64,000 nucleotides of DNA from positions 1,054,001 to 1,118,000 of the forward strand of contig NZ_JBNTQY010000001.1 of NCBI RefSeq assembly GCF_051209875.1, in the 5' to 3' direction. The notes beneath the pieces are model-generated. The model was not told where the DNA came from. It searched no databases and saw only the letters and a list, made by a program, of their open reading frames with translations. Source of the DNA: Emticicia sp051209875. Its GTDB lineage: Bacteria; Bacteroidota; Bacteroidia; Cytophagales; Spirosomataceae. How positions within the stretch are numbered: the first letter of the stretch is position 1; every line of letters starts with the position of its first letter. A program made the position numbers and the translations under genes. Of the stretch, positions 27,001-34,818 are shown in pieces.

Positions 27001-27383
27001 GTAATGCAGGATTTTTCCCATGGTTAACTCGTTTTGACTTCTCAGTTGAGCAAGATTTTTATATAAAAACTGGTAAAGCTGGAAAGAAAAATATTATTCG
27101 TGTAAGAGGTGATATCTATAACTTTAGCAACATGATTAATAACAAATGGGGTGTAGGTAATACAGCTACTTCATTTAGCCCATTGGTATTAGCGAGTGTT
27201 GCAACTACTGGTGCAAATGCTGGCGTACCTGTTTATCGTTTAAATACGCAAGTATTGTCAACTGTTGGTGCTGATGGAAAAACAACTACGGATACAATCT
27301 TACTTCGTGATTCATTCGTGAAGTCAAAAACTGTTGATGATGTATTCCAAGTTCAACTCGGACTTCGTTATATCTTTAACTAA
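24024..27383 (+). CDS. TonB-dependent receptor with N-terminal CarboxypepD_reg domain (Oar-like)
   Basis: 1119 residues from the ATG at 24024, preferred over 23985 because it begins a standard signal peptide (MMRKFTFMQKAFSFLAVMLF then FQSFAQ). A carboxypeptidase-regulatory-like domain follows (SSISGLVSDAKGEGLPGATVVAV, about 30-115). Then comes a plug (TLSRESINRLPTLTRNLNDLTKY, DAIEEVQINIAPFDIRQSGFAGAGINAVTRSGTN) and a barrel ending LGLRYIFN. This layout is of the OmpA-related Oar type, not SusC, and there is no SusD next to it. The ligand is unknown. The gene is alone between two terminators. Confidence 0.93.
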   Translation: MMRKFTFMQKAFSFLAVMLFAFQSFAQVTTSSISGLVSDAKGEGLPGATVVAVHVPSGTKYGTVSNTSGRYVLPSVRVGGPYKITISFVGFKEAIKEGVITSLGTSANVDVKLDEEGTFLDEIKVVSNRSDIISSGRTGPSTTLSRESINRLPTLTRNLNDLTKYNAYSNGRSFGGQDSRFNNFTIDGSVFNNGFGLGNQAQAGGRTGTSAISLDAIEEVQINIAPFDIRQSGFAGAGINAVTRSGTNDFSGSVYGFTKNQNLIGKKAAGLAIPATTFKESSYGFRLGGPIIKDKLFFFVNAEGVKGARPALDWVANRSGAVGNVSRTTAADLEDLSSFMKTNFNFDLGAIDGYNNEVNSKKFLTRIDYNINDNHKLSVRYSHHDSESDAIISNSNSSNTAGNGNRNNLSTAISPQNTGYKIKDNTRSFVAELNSTFKGKYANNLIATYNKQIEDRAYRTQVFPSIDILKDGSTYTSIGFDPFTPDNKLNYSTLNFTDNFTIFANKHTFTLGAAYEHFTSNNLFFYGSNGVYTFNSIADFKTAALAYLANPNLTESPVAMNRFNYRYTLLPAGEKPWQTLKLGTTSLYAQDDYQATKNLKITAGFRGDYVAVAQTAGDYANKIVSALTFKDPDGKDYKVNTENLPKARLYISPRIGFNYDVAGKKTTQIRGGTGLFLSRIPYVLISNQLGNNGVNIGLVNVTNTKAYPFTLDPTRYTPATTDLSKITGYNVNASDENLKFPQIWKTNLAIDQKLPFLGIIATAELIYNQNRNALRYIDVNLKGASGDFVGTDTRDRYPASGLTGTAANTARYINGAINSAYILTNTNLGSSYSLTFKLEKPVTKGFGAMFGYTYAKAKDLASVGSTVNANIPALGGVNYNTLGYSDNDLRHRFVGYVSYRKEYGGKFGGATMFTLGGTSQSGGKISYTYSNDMNGDGQINDLIYVPKSASELTFSALTTAGKTFTPADQAAALDNFINGNPYLSTRRGQYAERNAGFFPWLTRFDFSVEQDFYIKTGKAGKKNIIRVRGDIYNFSNMINNKWGVGNTATSFSPLVLASVATTGANAGVPVYRLNTQVLSTVGADGKTTTDTILLRDSFVKSKTVDDVFQVQLGLRYIFN

Positions 27384-27403
27384 TTGATATTTAGTTTAAT
27401 ACA

Positions 27404-27437
27404 AAAAAGCCCCACTTCTTTCGAAGTGGGGCTTTTT
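27404..27437. terminator. Bidirectional terminator
   Basis: A perfect 15-bp stem (27404-27418 with 27423-27437) has a TTTC loop with A and T tracts at the ends. It serves the TonB receptor gene and the convergent cysteine desulfurase gene. Confidence 0.9.
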
Positions 27438-27465
27438 GTTTTGTATCAGACAAAAAATAAAAATC

Positions 27466-28599
27466 TTATTTATACAAATCAGACAAAACTTTCACCACTT
27501 TATCAACTTCTTCGGCAGTATTATATTTTCCAAATGAAAAACGTACATTCCCACGTTCAGGCTGAACATTTAATGCCCCTAATACATGAGAGCCTACATC
27601 AGAACCACTGGTGCAGGCACTTCCACCCGAGCAAGAGATTTGAGCAATATCAAGGTTAAACAATAACATATCATTATCTTCACTTGGAGGAAGGCTAACA
27701 TTCAAGACAGTATAGAGGCTTCGTTCCAAATTTGCTGAATCTCCATTGAAACGCACATCAGGAATGGCTGCTTGAAGTTTTTCAATCATGCGTTGCTTTA
27801 AACCTTCGATGTGTGCTTTATGGACATCCATTTCTTTATAAGCAATCTCAAGGGCTTTTGCCAAACCAACGATTCCATAAACATTTTCTGTACCGCCACG
27901 CATGTTTCGCTCTTGTGAGCCTCCATGAATAAATGGATGAATTTTGTTATTGGCATTGATATATAAAAAACCAACACCTTTCGGCCCGTGAAATTTATGA
28001 GCTGCCCCTACCAAAAAATCAATTTTTAGTTGTTGTACATCATGCTTATAATGCCCCATTGTTTGGACAGTATCGGAGTGAAAAATAGCATCATACTTTT
28101 TACACAAATCACCTACTTTTTCTAAATCAATCAAATTGCCAATTTCGTTATTGCCGTGCATCAACGATACTAAACTACGTGGTTTGGTGCTTAATAATTC
28201 TTCTAAATGAACTAAATCAATATGTCCTTTTTCATCAAGATTGACATAACTCAATTCTATTGTGCCTTGTTTCGCCAAATATTCAAGTGTATGCAATACC
28301 GCATGATGTTCAGTAGGAGAAGTGATGGCATGTTTTAAGTCGTAAGTATCAATGCTGCCTGTAATAGCTGTATTGTCAGCTTCTGTTCCACCAGAGGTAA
28401 AGAATATTTCTGAAGGAGAAGCATTAATGAGTGTCGCAACGGTTTTACGAGCCTTTTCGATTGCCGAACGCACTTGTCGCCCATGTGAGTGGATAGAAGA
28501 CGGATTCCCGAAATTTTCGGTCATTAATGGCAACATTACTTGTAAAACTTCGTCATCAAGGCGAGTAGTGGCAGCATTATCTAAATAAATTTTAGGCAT
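27466..28599 (-). CDS. Cysteine desulfurase (NifS/IscS family)
   Basis: 377 residues from the ATG at 28599 (MPKIYLDNAATT), the normal start for the family; ten extra upstream residues are possible. Motifs: MTENFGNPSSIHSHGR, the PLP Lys in VGAAHKFHGPKGVGFLY, and the persulfide Cys329 in SCSGGSACTSGSDVG. The SSACTSG-type loop places it in the IscS/NifS group I. It takes sulfur from L-cysteine for Fe-S clusters and thiolated tRNA. No isc or suf genes are adjacent. A good promoter match stands at 28639-28669. Confidence 0.95.
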   Translation of the reverse strand: MPKIYLDNAATTRLDDEVLQVMLPLMTENFGNPSSIHSHGRQVRSAIEKARKTVATLINASPSEIFFTSGGTEADNTAITGSIDTYDLKHAITSPTEHHAVLHTLEYLAKQGTIELSYVNLDEKGHIDLVHLEELLSTKPRSLVSLMHGNNEIGNLIDLEKVGDLCKKYDAIFHSDTVQTMGHYKHDVQQLKIDFLVGAAHKFHGPKGVGFLYINANNKIHPFIHGGSQERNMRGGTENVYGIVGLAKALEIAYKEMDVHKAHIEGLKQRMIEKLQAAIPDVRFNGDSANLERSLYTVLNVSLPPSEDNDMLLFNLDIAQISCSGGSACTSGSDVGSHVLGALNVQPERGNVRFSFGKYNTAEEVDKVVKVLSDLYK

Positions 28600-28638
28600 T
28601 TGGTAAAAAGTGTTTGTTGAGCTAAGCAATAAGTTTTA

Positions 28639-28669
28639 CAAAAATAATATTTGGTTTTTAATTATACAA
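28639..28669 (-). promoter_or_regulatory. Candidate promoter of the cysteine desulfurase gene
   Basis: Minus-strand TTG (28669-28667), a 20-bp spacer, then TATTTTTG (28646-28639). This fits the Bacteroidota TTG/TAnnTTTG arrangement fully and lies 40 bp before the start codon. Confidence 0.6.
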
Positions 28670-28709
28670 CCTATTGTTTTAATAGACTAAGGCAAATTTT
28701 ATTTGGTTT

Positions 28710-28843
28710 TTAGGATGTAGGAGTTAGGATTTAGGTATTAGGGGGTAAGGAGTAGGACTTAGGTTCTATAAATTAGATTGAAAAGTTAGGAGAAATATAG
28801 TTTAAACACCCTTACCTCCTAATAACTAAATCCTAACCCCTAA
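28710..28843. repeat. Inverted heptanucleotide repeat arrays downstream of the Lrp gene
   Basis: Eight consecutive 7-bp units fill 28710-28765: TTAGGAT, GTAGGAG, TTAGGAT, TTAGGTA, TTAGGGG, GTAAGGA, GTAGGAC, TTAGGTT. Five units in the opposite sense fill 28809-28843: CCCTTAC, CTCCTAA, TAACTAA, ATCCTAA, CCCCTAA. The two arms can pair over about 30 bp with about three mismatches. The right arm contains the lrp stop codon (28840-28842), so the hairpin forms directly at the end of that mRNA. Confidence 0.85.
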
Positions 28844-29307
28844 AGCTCCACACTTACATTTCTTTTAAAAGCAGCACCAAAATCAATCATTGACTCTGTT
28901 TTAAGAATGCCAGCAATGTGGTCAATTTTATCATAAAGTACACTTCTCATGTGTTCATTTGATTTAGCGACGATGCGTATATAAAGTGTATATTGTCCAG
29001 TAATATAATAACATTCCGTCACTTCTGGAATCTTACGTAATTCTTCAATAATTACTTTTGAGTCAGAATCTTCTTTCAGAACTAAGCCTGTAAATGCACT
29101 CCATTCGTAGCCAAGTTTACGCTCATCTAAAATGATTCCTGCACCTTTCAAAATGCCAATTTTTTTTAGACGAGTTACTCGCTGATGAACCATCGTATTT
29201 GAAATATTTAGGTTTTTAGCAATTTCAGAATATGGTTTTCTACCATCTTTTTCAAGTTGTATTAAAATCTTTTTATCGAATTCATCTAAAATATCTTCAT
29301 TAATCAT
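28840..29307 (-). CDS. Lrp/AsnC family transcriptional regulator
   Basis: 155 residues. The N-terminal winged HTH reads LDEFDKKILIQLEKDGRKPYSEIAKNLNISNTMVHQRVTRLKKIGILKG. The C-terminal RAM ligand-binding domain (about 65-150) has KIPEVTECYYITGQYTLYIRIVAKS. It is transcribed divergently from the ornithine aminotransferase gene, an arrangement typical of a local regulator that senses an amino acid. Two perfectly mirrored 18-bp sites lie in the shared spacer, one of them 3 bp before this gene's start codon, which suggests autorepression. Confidence 0.93.
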   Translation of the reverse strand: MINEDILDEFDKKILIQLEKDGRKPYSEIAKNLNISNTMVHQRVTRLKKIGILKGAGIILDERKLGYEWSAFTGLVLKEDSDSKVIIEELRKIPEVTECYYITGQYTLYIRIVAKSNEHMRSVLYDKIDHIAGILKTESMIDFGAAFKRNVSVEL

Positions 29308-29309
29308 AA

Positions 29310-29412
29310 GTTAAAATGACTTAATATGTGTATAATTAAATTTTTATTAAATATAAAATATGAAATAAAAGTAAATATAACTTATTTATAAAATATATTA
29401 AGTCATTTTAAC
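29310..29412. promoter_or_regulatory. Paired mirror-image sites between lrp-type gene and rocD
   Basis: The 18 bases at 29310-29327 (starting GTTAAAATGACTTAA) recur as an exact reverse complement at 29395-29412. They are 85 bp apart start to start, about eight helical turns. Each half has internal TTAA...TTAA symmetry. One copy abuts the Lrp gene start and the other lies 67 bp before rocD. Likely Lrp/AsnC operators that wrap or loop the DNA (inference). Confidence 0.7.
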
Positions 29413-29443
29413 ATATTTGAATATTATTTTTAAAACCAAAGAA

Positions 29444-29478
29444 ATTTCAATGATAAAATATCTATTTATCATTGAAAT
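29444..29478 (+). promoter_or_regulatory. Perfect inverted repeat touching the rocD start codon
   Basis: A 14-bp perfect dyad (29444-29457 with 29465-29478, 7-nt loop) ends at the base just before the ATG at 29479. In mRNA it would hide the ribosome landing site; in DNA it could be an operator. If translation instead starts at the in-frame ATG at 29503 (residue 9), the stem lies in the leader. Confidence 0.55.
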
Positions 29479-30738
29479 ATGAATAATCAACCATTTACAA
29501 TTATGCTAACGGATATTTCACTAAGCGAACAGCTAATCGAATTAGAAGAACGCTACGGAGCTCATAATTATCACCCAATTGCAGCAGTGCTTGATAGGGG
29601 AGAGGGGGTGTATGTCTGGGATGTTGACGGAAAACGATACTATGATTTTCTGTCGGCTTATTCTGCCGTAAATCAAGGTCATTGTCACCCTCGTATTATC
29701 AATGCTTTGATAGAACAATCGCAAAAACTAACGCTTACTTCAAGAGCATTTTATAGTTCTATTTTGGGTCGTTATGAAGAGTATATTACAAAATATTTTG
29801 GTTATGACCGAGTTTTGCCCATGAATACAGGTGTAGAAGCAGTAGAAACTGCTTTGAAACTTTGCCGCAAATGGGGATACCAAGTCAAAGGAATTCCTGA
29901 AAATAAAGCCAAAATCATTTTTGCTGGAGGGAATTTTCATGGACGCACACTTTCTGTGATTTCAGCTTCAACAGACCCAACAGCTCGCCGTGATTTCGGT
30001 CCATTTATTTCAGGTTTTGAGGTTGTACCTTACAATGATATTGAGGCATTAGAAGAAGCATTGATTAACGACCCTTATATTGCAGGTTTTATCTTTGAAC
30101 CGATTCAAGGAGAGGCGGGCGTGGTTGTACCTGATGATAATTATTTACCCGAAGCCTATCGTTTGTGTAAAGCGAGTAACGTACTTTTCATTGCTGATGA
30201 AATTCAAACAGGTATCGCTCGTACAGGGAAAATGTTGGCAACGGATCATTACGATGTACGACCTGACATTGTTATTTTAGGAAAAGCTCTTTCGGGAGGT
30301 GTTTTGCCAGTGTCGGCTGTCTTAGCCGATGATGAAATCATGCTTACTTTAAAACCTGGTGAACATGGTTCTACATATGGAGGAAACCCATTGGCTTGTG
30401 CCGTAGCAATGGAAGCTTTACAAGTAGTAAAAGATGAGAATTTGGCTGCAAATGCTGACTGTTTAGGGAAATTATTCCGCTACGAAATGAACAAATTGGT
30501 TGAGGAAACAAATATTGTAACAGCGGTTCGTGGTAAGGGTTTACTCAATGCGATTGTGATTGACTCACACGAAGATTCTAATTTGGCTTGGGATATTTGT
30601 ATGAAATTTAAAGATAATGGCTTATTGGCAAAACCAACTCACGGCAACAAAATTCGCCTTGCACCGCCATTGGTGATGACAGAATCTCAAATGTGGGATT
30701 GCGTTGAAATCATTAATGATACGATCAAAAGTTTCTAA
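29479..30738 (+). CDS. rocD: Ornithine--oxo-acid aminotransferase
   Basis: 419 residues. This class-III PLP aminotransferase has the ornithine transaminase pattern: EERYGAHNYHPIAAVLDRGEGVYVWDVDGKRYYDFLSAYSAVNQGHCHP, MNTGVEAVETALKLCRKWGY and NFHGRTLSVIS. FEPIQGEAGVVVPDDNYL follows, then IADEIQTGIARTGK and the PLP Lys269 in LGKALSGG. It transfers the delta-amino group of ornithine to 2-oxoglutarate, giving glutamate semialdehyde for proline or glutamate. The first ATG is used here; the ATG eight codons later is possible. The divergent Lrp-type gene and shared sites suggest control by an amino acid. Confidence 0.95.
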   Translation: MNNQPFTIMLTDISLSEQLIELEERYGAHNYHPIAAVLDRGEGVYVWDVDGKRYYDFLSAYSAVNQGHCHPRIINALIEQSQKLTLTSRAFYSSILGRYEEYITKYFGYDRVLPMNTGVEAVETALKLCRKWGYQVKGIPENKAKIIFAGGNFHGRTLSVISASTDPTARRDFGPFISGFEVVPYNDIEALEEALINDPYIAGFIFEPIQGEAGVVVPDDNYLPEAYRLCKASNVLFIADEIQTGIARTGKMLATDHYDVRPDIVILGKALSGGVLPVSAVLADDEIMLTLKPGEHGSTYGGNPLACAVAMEALQVVKDENLAANADCLGKLFRYEMNKLVEETNIVTAVRGKGLLNAIVIDSHEDSNLAWDICMKFKDNGLLAKPTHGNKIRLAPPLVMTESQMWDCVEIINDTIKSF

Positions 30739-30761
30739 GCTATTTTGTAAGATTATATTTT

Positions 30762-30787
30762 AAAAGCCCCTATCTTGGGGCTTTTTT
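30762..30787 (+). terminator. Terminator after rocD
   Basis: A 9-bp stem AAAAGCCCC (30762-30770) with GGGGCTTTT (30777-30785) is followed by T. Confidence 0.85.
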
Positions 30788-30845
30788 GTTTAAAGCAATT
30801 TATTCTGTCCTAAAATAAGTTCAAAATAGTACACATAGTAAAATG

Positions 30846-30883
30846 CAAAGAAGCCAACCCGAATAAATGAGATGGCTTCTTTG
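30846..30883 (-). terminator. Terminator after the OmpA/PD40 gene
   Basis: CAAAGAAGCCA (30846-30856) pairs with TGGCTTCTTTG (30873-30883) and extends outward past one G-U pair into A/T tracts. It marks the end of the adhesin-SprF-OmpA gene cluster. Confidence 0.8.
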
Positions 30884-30909
30884 TATTTTACTATATTGAG
30901 CTTATTGAA

Positions 30910-33432
30910 TTAATTCATTTGTAAAATTTTGATTTCAGTGCGACGGTTTTGAGCGTGTTGTTCTTCTGTACATTCTACACCATCAACACAACCATTGACT
31001 GGCATTGATTCGCCATAACCAGCAAACTCAACACGGCTGCGGCTAATGCCACGTTTGAATAAATATCCAGCAGATATTTTGGCACGGCCTTCAGACACTT
31101 TTTGATTAAAATCTGCTTCCGAACGGCTATCTGTGTGAGCTCTTAGTTCGATACGCATTTTTGGATATTTACGCATCATGGTTACTAATTTGTCTAATTC
31201 TGCACGAGCATCAGATCGCAAATTACATTTTCCGTAGTCGAAATAAATATTATCAACCTGAACGATGTCACCTGTGCCAAACATAAATACATCTGCCGTT
31301 ACAGGACCTTTCTTACAATTCAATTTACGAATACGCTTACCTTTAGAACCAAGATTATCTTTTGAGCCTTCAACAGTATAATCGCAACCTTCAGCTACAG
31401 TAAATTGATAATTCCCAGTGGCGTCGGTATAAGCAGTTTGTGTTGAGCCATCGCACTCACTTCGCAAGGTAACTAAAACACCATCAACGGCTTGCTTAGT
31501 ACCTTGTGACATCACACGTCCACGAATGATACATGTATTGCCAGTAGCTGTACCAGAAGTACCACTTGTACCTGTACCTTGTTTTCCTTGTGTGGTGGCT
31601 TCACCAGCGTTGCTTGGTTGTCCGGTAGTTTGCCCACTTGCATTCTGTGCCAATGCCGTTGAATCAACCACAGGCTTAGGCCTACTCATGGGAATTTCTA
31701 AGCGAGAAGCTTCATTATCACAATCTTTGGTAGAAAAACTAACCGTATTAGCACTATATCCATCACGAGTAGCACGGAAAGCAAACTCTACATCTTGATC
31801 AAGACCTTCTAATTTTACACTTCCATCCGCATCACTCATTTTTTCTTTGATATTACCATCTTTGTCTTCATAAACAATTTTAGTATTATCTAAAGGCATT
31901 TTTGTTTCGGCGTCATATACTGCAATGATTAGATCACAACCTTCTTTGAGTTCACATTCTCGATCAAATTTATAAATGTCATCATCTGCACCGCCACGCT
32001 TACGGTTGGAACTAAAATAGCCCGCTTTGCGTAAACCGTCAGTAACAATGCCAAAGTCATCTTTGCTTGAATTGATTGGTGAGCCAAGATTGATGATACG
32101 TCCTTTTGAAGTTGTTCCATCCATCTGAGTAAAGAAAATATCTAAATCTCCTAAACCTGCTTGTCCATCTGATGAAAAATACAAATTACCTTTATCATCT
32201 ACAAATGGGAACATTTCATTACCTTTAGAATTTACCGTTTTGCCCAAATTGATTGGTGCTGACCAGTTATTGCCATCTAAGCGTGAAACATAAATATCAG
32301 TTCCACCAAAGCCACCAGGCATATCTGATGCAAAGAAAAGTAATTTTTCATCTGGAGAAAGTGCAGGATGTCCAGTAGAATAATCATCGCTATTAAAGGG
32401 TAATTCTTTGATATTTTTCCAACCATCTTTGGCTGCATCTCCCATATATAATTTTAATTTGTTGATGCCATCTGAACTGCGACGAACTTTACCATTATTA
32501 AAATTATTACGAGTAAAAATCACTTTTGAACCATCTTTGAAAAAAGCAGCTGGGCCTTCATGGTATTTTGAGTTGATAGAGCCTCCAAATCTTTCAGATT
32601 CAGTAACGGGGCGGTCACCATAGCCCATGCCTGCCATTACACTCGTTCCTCCATACGTACCGATTGTACGAGTATCATTGGCTGTAGGGGCAGTGTATTC
32701 ATCAGATCCAACAACACCTCCGCCTCCACCTCTTCTACGAGGAGCTTTTATATCACCCGAACCAGTTCCTAAACCTGCTGCTTGTCCGCCTATAGCAGAT
32801 ATATCGTCAAGAAAAAATAGGTCAAGAAAAGGAGTTTCATTCCAATTAAATACACGACGCACACCAACCGTATTATGACGATTTGAAACGAAAACTAATC
32901 CATTCTTGAAATAAGAAGGACTAAAATCCGCAGCATTTGTATTAATTGAGAGATAATCTACTTTGTAGCAGTTGGCATTTTTTGATAGTACACTCACATC
33001 ATTATACAGTTTTGAAAAACCTTTTCCACGAGGGTCGTCTTCCACTTTACGTGTATATTTGTCGTACATTTCTTGTGCTTCACGGTATTTGCCATTACTG
33101 GCAAGAACTTGGGCATATTTAAGACATACGCCTATGTTTTCACCTGATAAATCAGTATTTGTACCGAAAATCTCGCTGTAAACACGTTCAGCATTTTGTG
33201 TATCTTTAATCTTGGTATAACTGTCTCCCAACTTAATTTTGGCAGCTAGTTTCTGTTGATCGGTCAACCCTTTTTTCTTCAAAGCCGCTTCAAAAGCGTC
33301 AATGGCTTTTACGTAACTAAGACTCTCATAGTGATGCTCAGCAGTTTTTAGTAAAGCTTCTTGGGCTTTTACGCTACCACAGAACAAGGCTGCTACAACC
33401 AAAGCTCCGATTATTTTTTTCCTGACAATCAT
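30910..33432 (-). CDS. OmpA-family protein with TPR, PD40 propeller and regulatory-like domains (PorE-like)
   Basis: 840 residues: signal peptide (1-23, VKAQE), TPR-like helices (about 25-140), then PD40/WD40-like propeller blades (about 160-480). The blades include GHPALSPDEKLLFFASDMPGG.GGTDIYVS and NLYFSSDGQAGLGDLDIF. A carboxypeptidase-regulatory-like domain (about 498-575) precedes a Gly/Thr/Ser-rich linker (about 590-630). A second regulatory-like domain (633-710) follows, then OmpA_C (about 725-838: IYFDYGKCNLRSDARAELDKL, ELRAHTDSRSEADFNQKVSEGRA). The same order is known for PorE and related proteins of the type IX secretion system, which bind peptidoglycan and tether outer-membrane parts. 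Here it follows a PorP/SprF gene and a giant adhesin gene, so it probably anchors or supports that system. Confidence 0.9.
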   Translation of the reverse strand: MIVRKKIIGALVVAALFCGSVKAQEALLKTAEHHYESLSYVKAIDAFEAALKKKGLTDQQKLAAKIKLGDSYTKIKDTQNAERVYSEIFGTNTDLSGENIGVCLKYAQVLASNGKYREAQEMYDKYTRKVEDDPRGKGFSKLYNDVSVLSKNANCYKVDYLSINTNAADFSPSYFKNGLVFVSNRHNTVGVRRVFNWNETPFLDLFFLDDISAIGGQAAGLGTGSGDIKAPRRRGGGGGVVGSDEYTAPTANDTRTIGTYGGTSVMAGMGYGDRPVTESERFGGSINSKYHEGPAAFFKDGSKVIFTRNNFNNGKVRRSSDGINKLKLYMGDAAKDGWKNIKELPFNSDDYSTGHPALSPDEKLLFFASDMPGGFGGTDIYVSRLDGNNWSAPINLGKTVNSKGNEMFPFVDDKGNLYFSSDGQAGLGDLDIFFTQMDGTTSKGRIINLGSPINSSKDDFGIVTDGLRKAGYFSSNRKRGGADDDIYKFDRECELKEGCDLIIAVYDAETKMPLDNTKIVYEDKDGNIKEKMSDADGSVKLEGLDQDVEFAFRATRDGYSANTVSFSTKDCDNEASRLEIPMSRPKPVVDSTALAQNASGQTTGQPSNAGEATTQGKQGTGTSGTSGTATGNTCIIRGRVMSQGTKQAVDGVLVTLRSECDGSTQTAYTDATGNYQFTVAEGCDYTVEGSKDNLGSKGKRIRKLNCKKGPVTADVFMFGTGDIVQVDNIYFDYGKCNLRSDARAELDKLVTMMRKYPKMRIELRAHTDSRSEADFNQKVSEGRAKISAGYLFKRGISRSRVEFAGYGESMPVNGCVDGVECTEEQHAQNRRTEIKILQMN

Positions 33433-33594
33433 TGTTGTTGAATTTAAAATTCACTCTTATTAAAAAATTATGTGCGTAAGAACACACAACCGCTATTTCT
33501 TAGTGGCTGAAATTCTTATATTTATAATTTATACAACCTTCATACCAATCTCGGCGAACATCAAGACGGTACTTAGGGTTTTCCTCAAATTTGC

Positions 33595-34614
33595 TTAGAA
33601 ATATCTTGGCGTAAGAATCTTGTTTTTTCCAAAACCAAATTCATAGCGAAGCATTGCCTCATGCGTTGGAATACCAAAGAATCGACTGGTGCCAGTTTTA
33701 GATTTGTCATTTAGCTTATTCGTTGTAAAATCATAAGCATAACCCATTTTCAACTGAGGAGTCAATTGTAATTCTATCATACCAATTGCTGCATCAAACG
33801 GATCAACTTGGCTGAAGTTTTGGAATTGTGATATTCTTCCAGAAACACCGAAGGAGATTTTATCTTTTATCCAAAAGTTGATATTGCCATCTACGCCAAG
33901 TGGTGAACCTGCGGTATATCGTAGCATGGTTGAAGGTTTGATTTTGAAATTACCTTTACCAACCACAAATCCCATCATTACAAAATAGTGGCGACGGGTT
34001 TTGCCATCACCAGCTTTTCTGAGACTATCGCTTCCCAAGTTATAGTTTGTGATAGAGTTTTGCATAATTTGTGGGCAAGAAACGCCTATATACCCACGGT
34101 CATTGCTGAGGTAGATACCTCCACCTACATTTGGCAAAATGCGATTGATGTCGAAATTACCACCAAAAACAGGGTCATTCCCAACATTTTGAGCATCTGA
34201 TAAGGCCCAACGAAGATTCATTGCACCACCTTGCACACCAAAAGCAAGTGTAGAACGTGGCCCTACCTTTACACGGTAAGAATAGGTCAGATAAAGTCCT
34301 GTATTTTTGGCAAGACCGAGACCATCATAGGATGCTTGCAGCCCAAGACCCATTTTTTCATTCTTGATAGGCATATCCATCGAGAATGTATAAGTCGTTG
34401 GTGCTCCAGGAACACCCATCCATTGATAGCGTCCGAGGGCGGTTAAGCTCAATACATCACGGCTTCCAGCATAAGCGGGATTAATAGCCATTGTATTGAA
34501 CATGTACTGGGAGAACATCGCTTCTTGTTGAGCGAAGGTTTGGTAGCTGCTTACTAATGCTCCAACGAGCAAAAGCGTGGCAAGCCTGTTTTTCAGGTTT
34601 GTAAAGTTCTTCAT
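33595..34614 (-). CDS. PorP/SprF family type IX secretion outer-membrane protein
   Basis: 339 residues. Signal peptide SYQTFAQQ, then the family opening EAMFSQYMFNTMAINPAYAGSRD with LTALGRYQWMGVPGAPTTYTFSMD. A 14-16-strand barrel-like remainder contains GLGLQASYDGLGLAKNTGLYLTYSYR and ends in FGFGKNKILTPRYF. SprF in Flavobacterium johnsoniae is needed for secretion of the adhesin SprB encoded next to it, and PorP-type proteins bind type B C-terminal domains. Here the gene lies between a giant adhesin with such a domain and a PorE-like OmpA protein, all in one direction, so it is most likely the adhesin's dedicated partner. Confidence 0.93.
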   Translation of the reverse strand: MKNFTNLKNRLATLLLVGALVSSYQTFAQQEAMFSQYMFNTMAINPAYAGSRDVLSLTALGRYQWMGVPGAPTTYTFSMDMPIKNEKMGLGLQASYDGLGLAKNTGLYLTYSYRVKVGPRSTLAFGVQGGAMNLRWALSDAQNVGNDPVFGGNFDINRILPNVGGGIYLSNDRGYIGVSCPQIMQNSITNYNLGSDSLRKAGDGKTRRHYFVMMGFVVGKGNFKIKPSTMLRYTAGSPLGVDGNINFWIKDKISFGVSGRISQFQNFSQVDPFDAAIGMIELQLTPQLKMGYAYDFTTNKLNDKSKTGTSRFFGIPTHEAMLRYEFGFGKNKILTPRYF

Positions 34615-34770
34615 TTTTACCCAATTAAATAGTACGGATAATGTTGGTTGTAAAGGTTCTCTTCATTAGATTGATGAACCTTATAAGCCTTTTTATACTC
34701 AATAGCAAACAAAGTTACATTAAAGTTTTAAAATATCAATTTTTTTATGCTTGACAAAACTTAAGGTTTT

Positions 34771-34808
34771 GAAAATATCTCAAATGATTATACTTTCGAG
34801 ATATTTTC
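34771..34808 (-). terminator. Possible terminator after the adhesin gene
   Basis: GAAAATATCTC (34771-34781) pairs perfectly with GAGATATTTTC (34798-34808) around a 16-nt loop, 10 bp past the adhesin stop. The T tract is weak, so partial read-through into the PorP/SprF gene is possible. Confidence 0.5.
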
Positions 34809-34818
34809 ATTTATTTTT

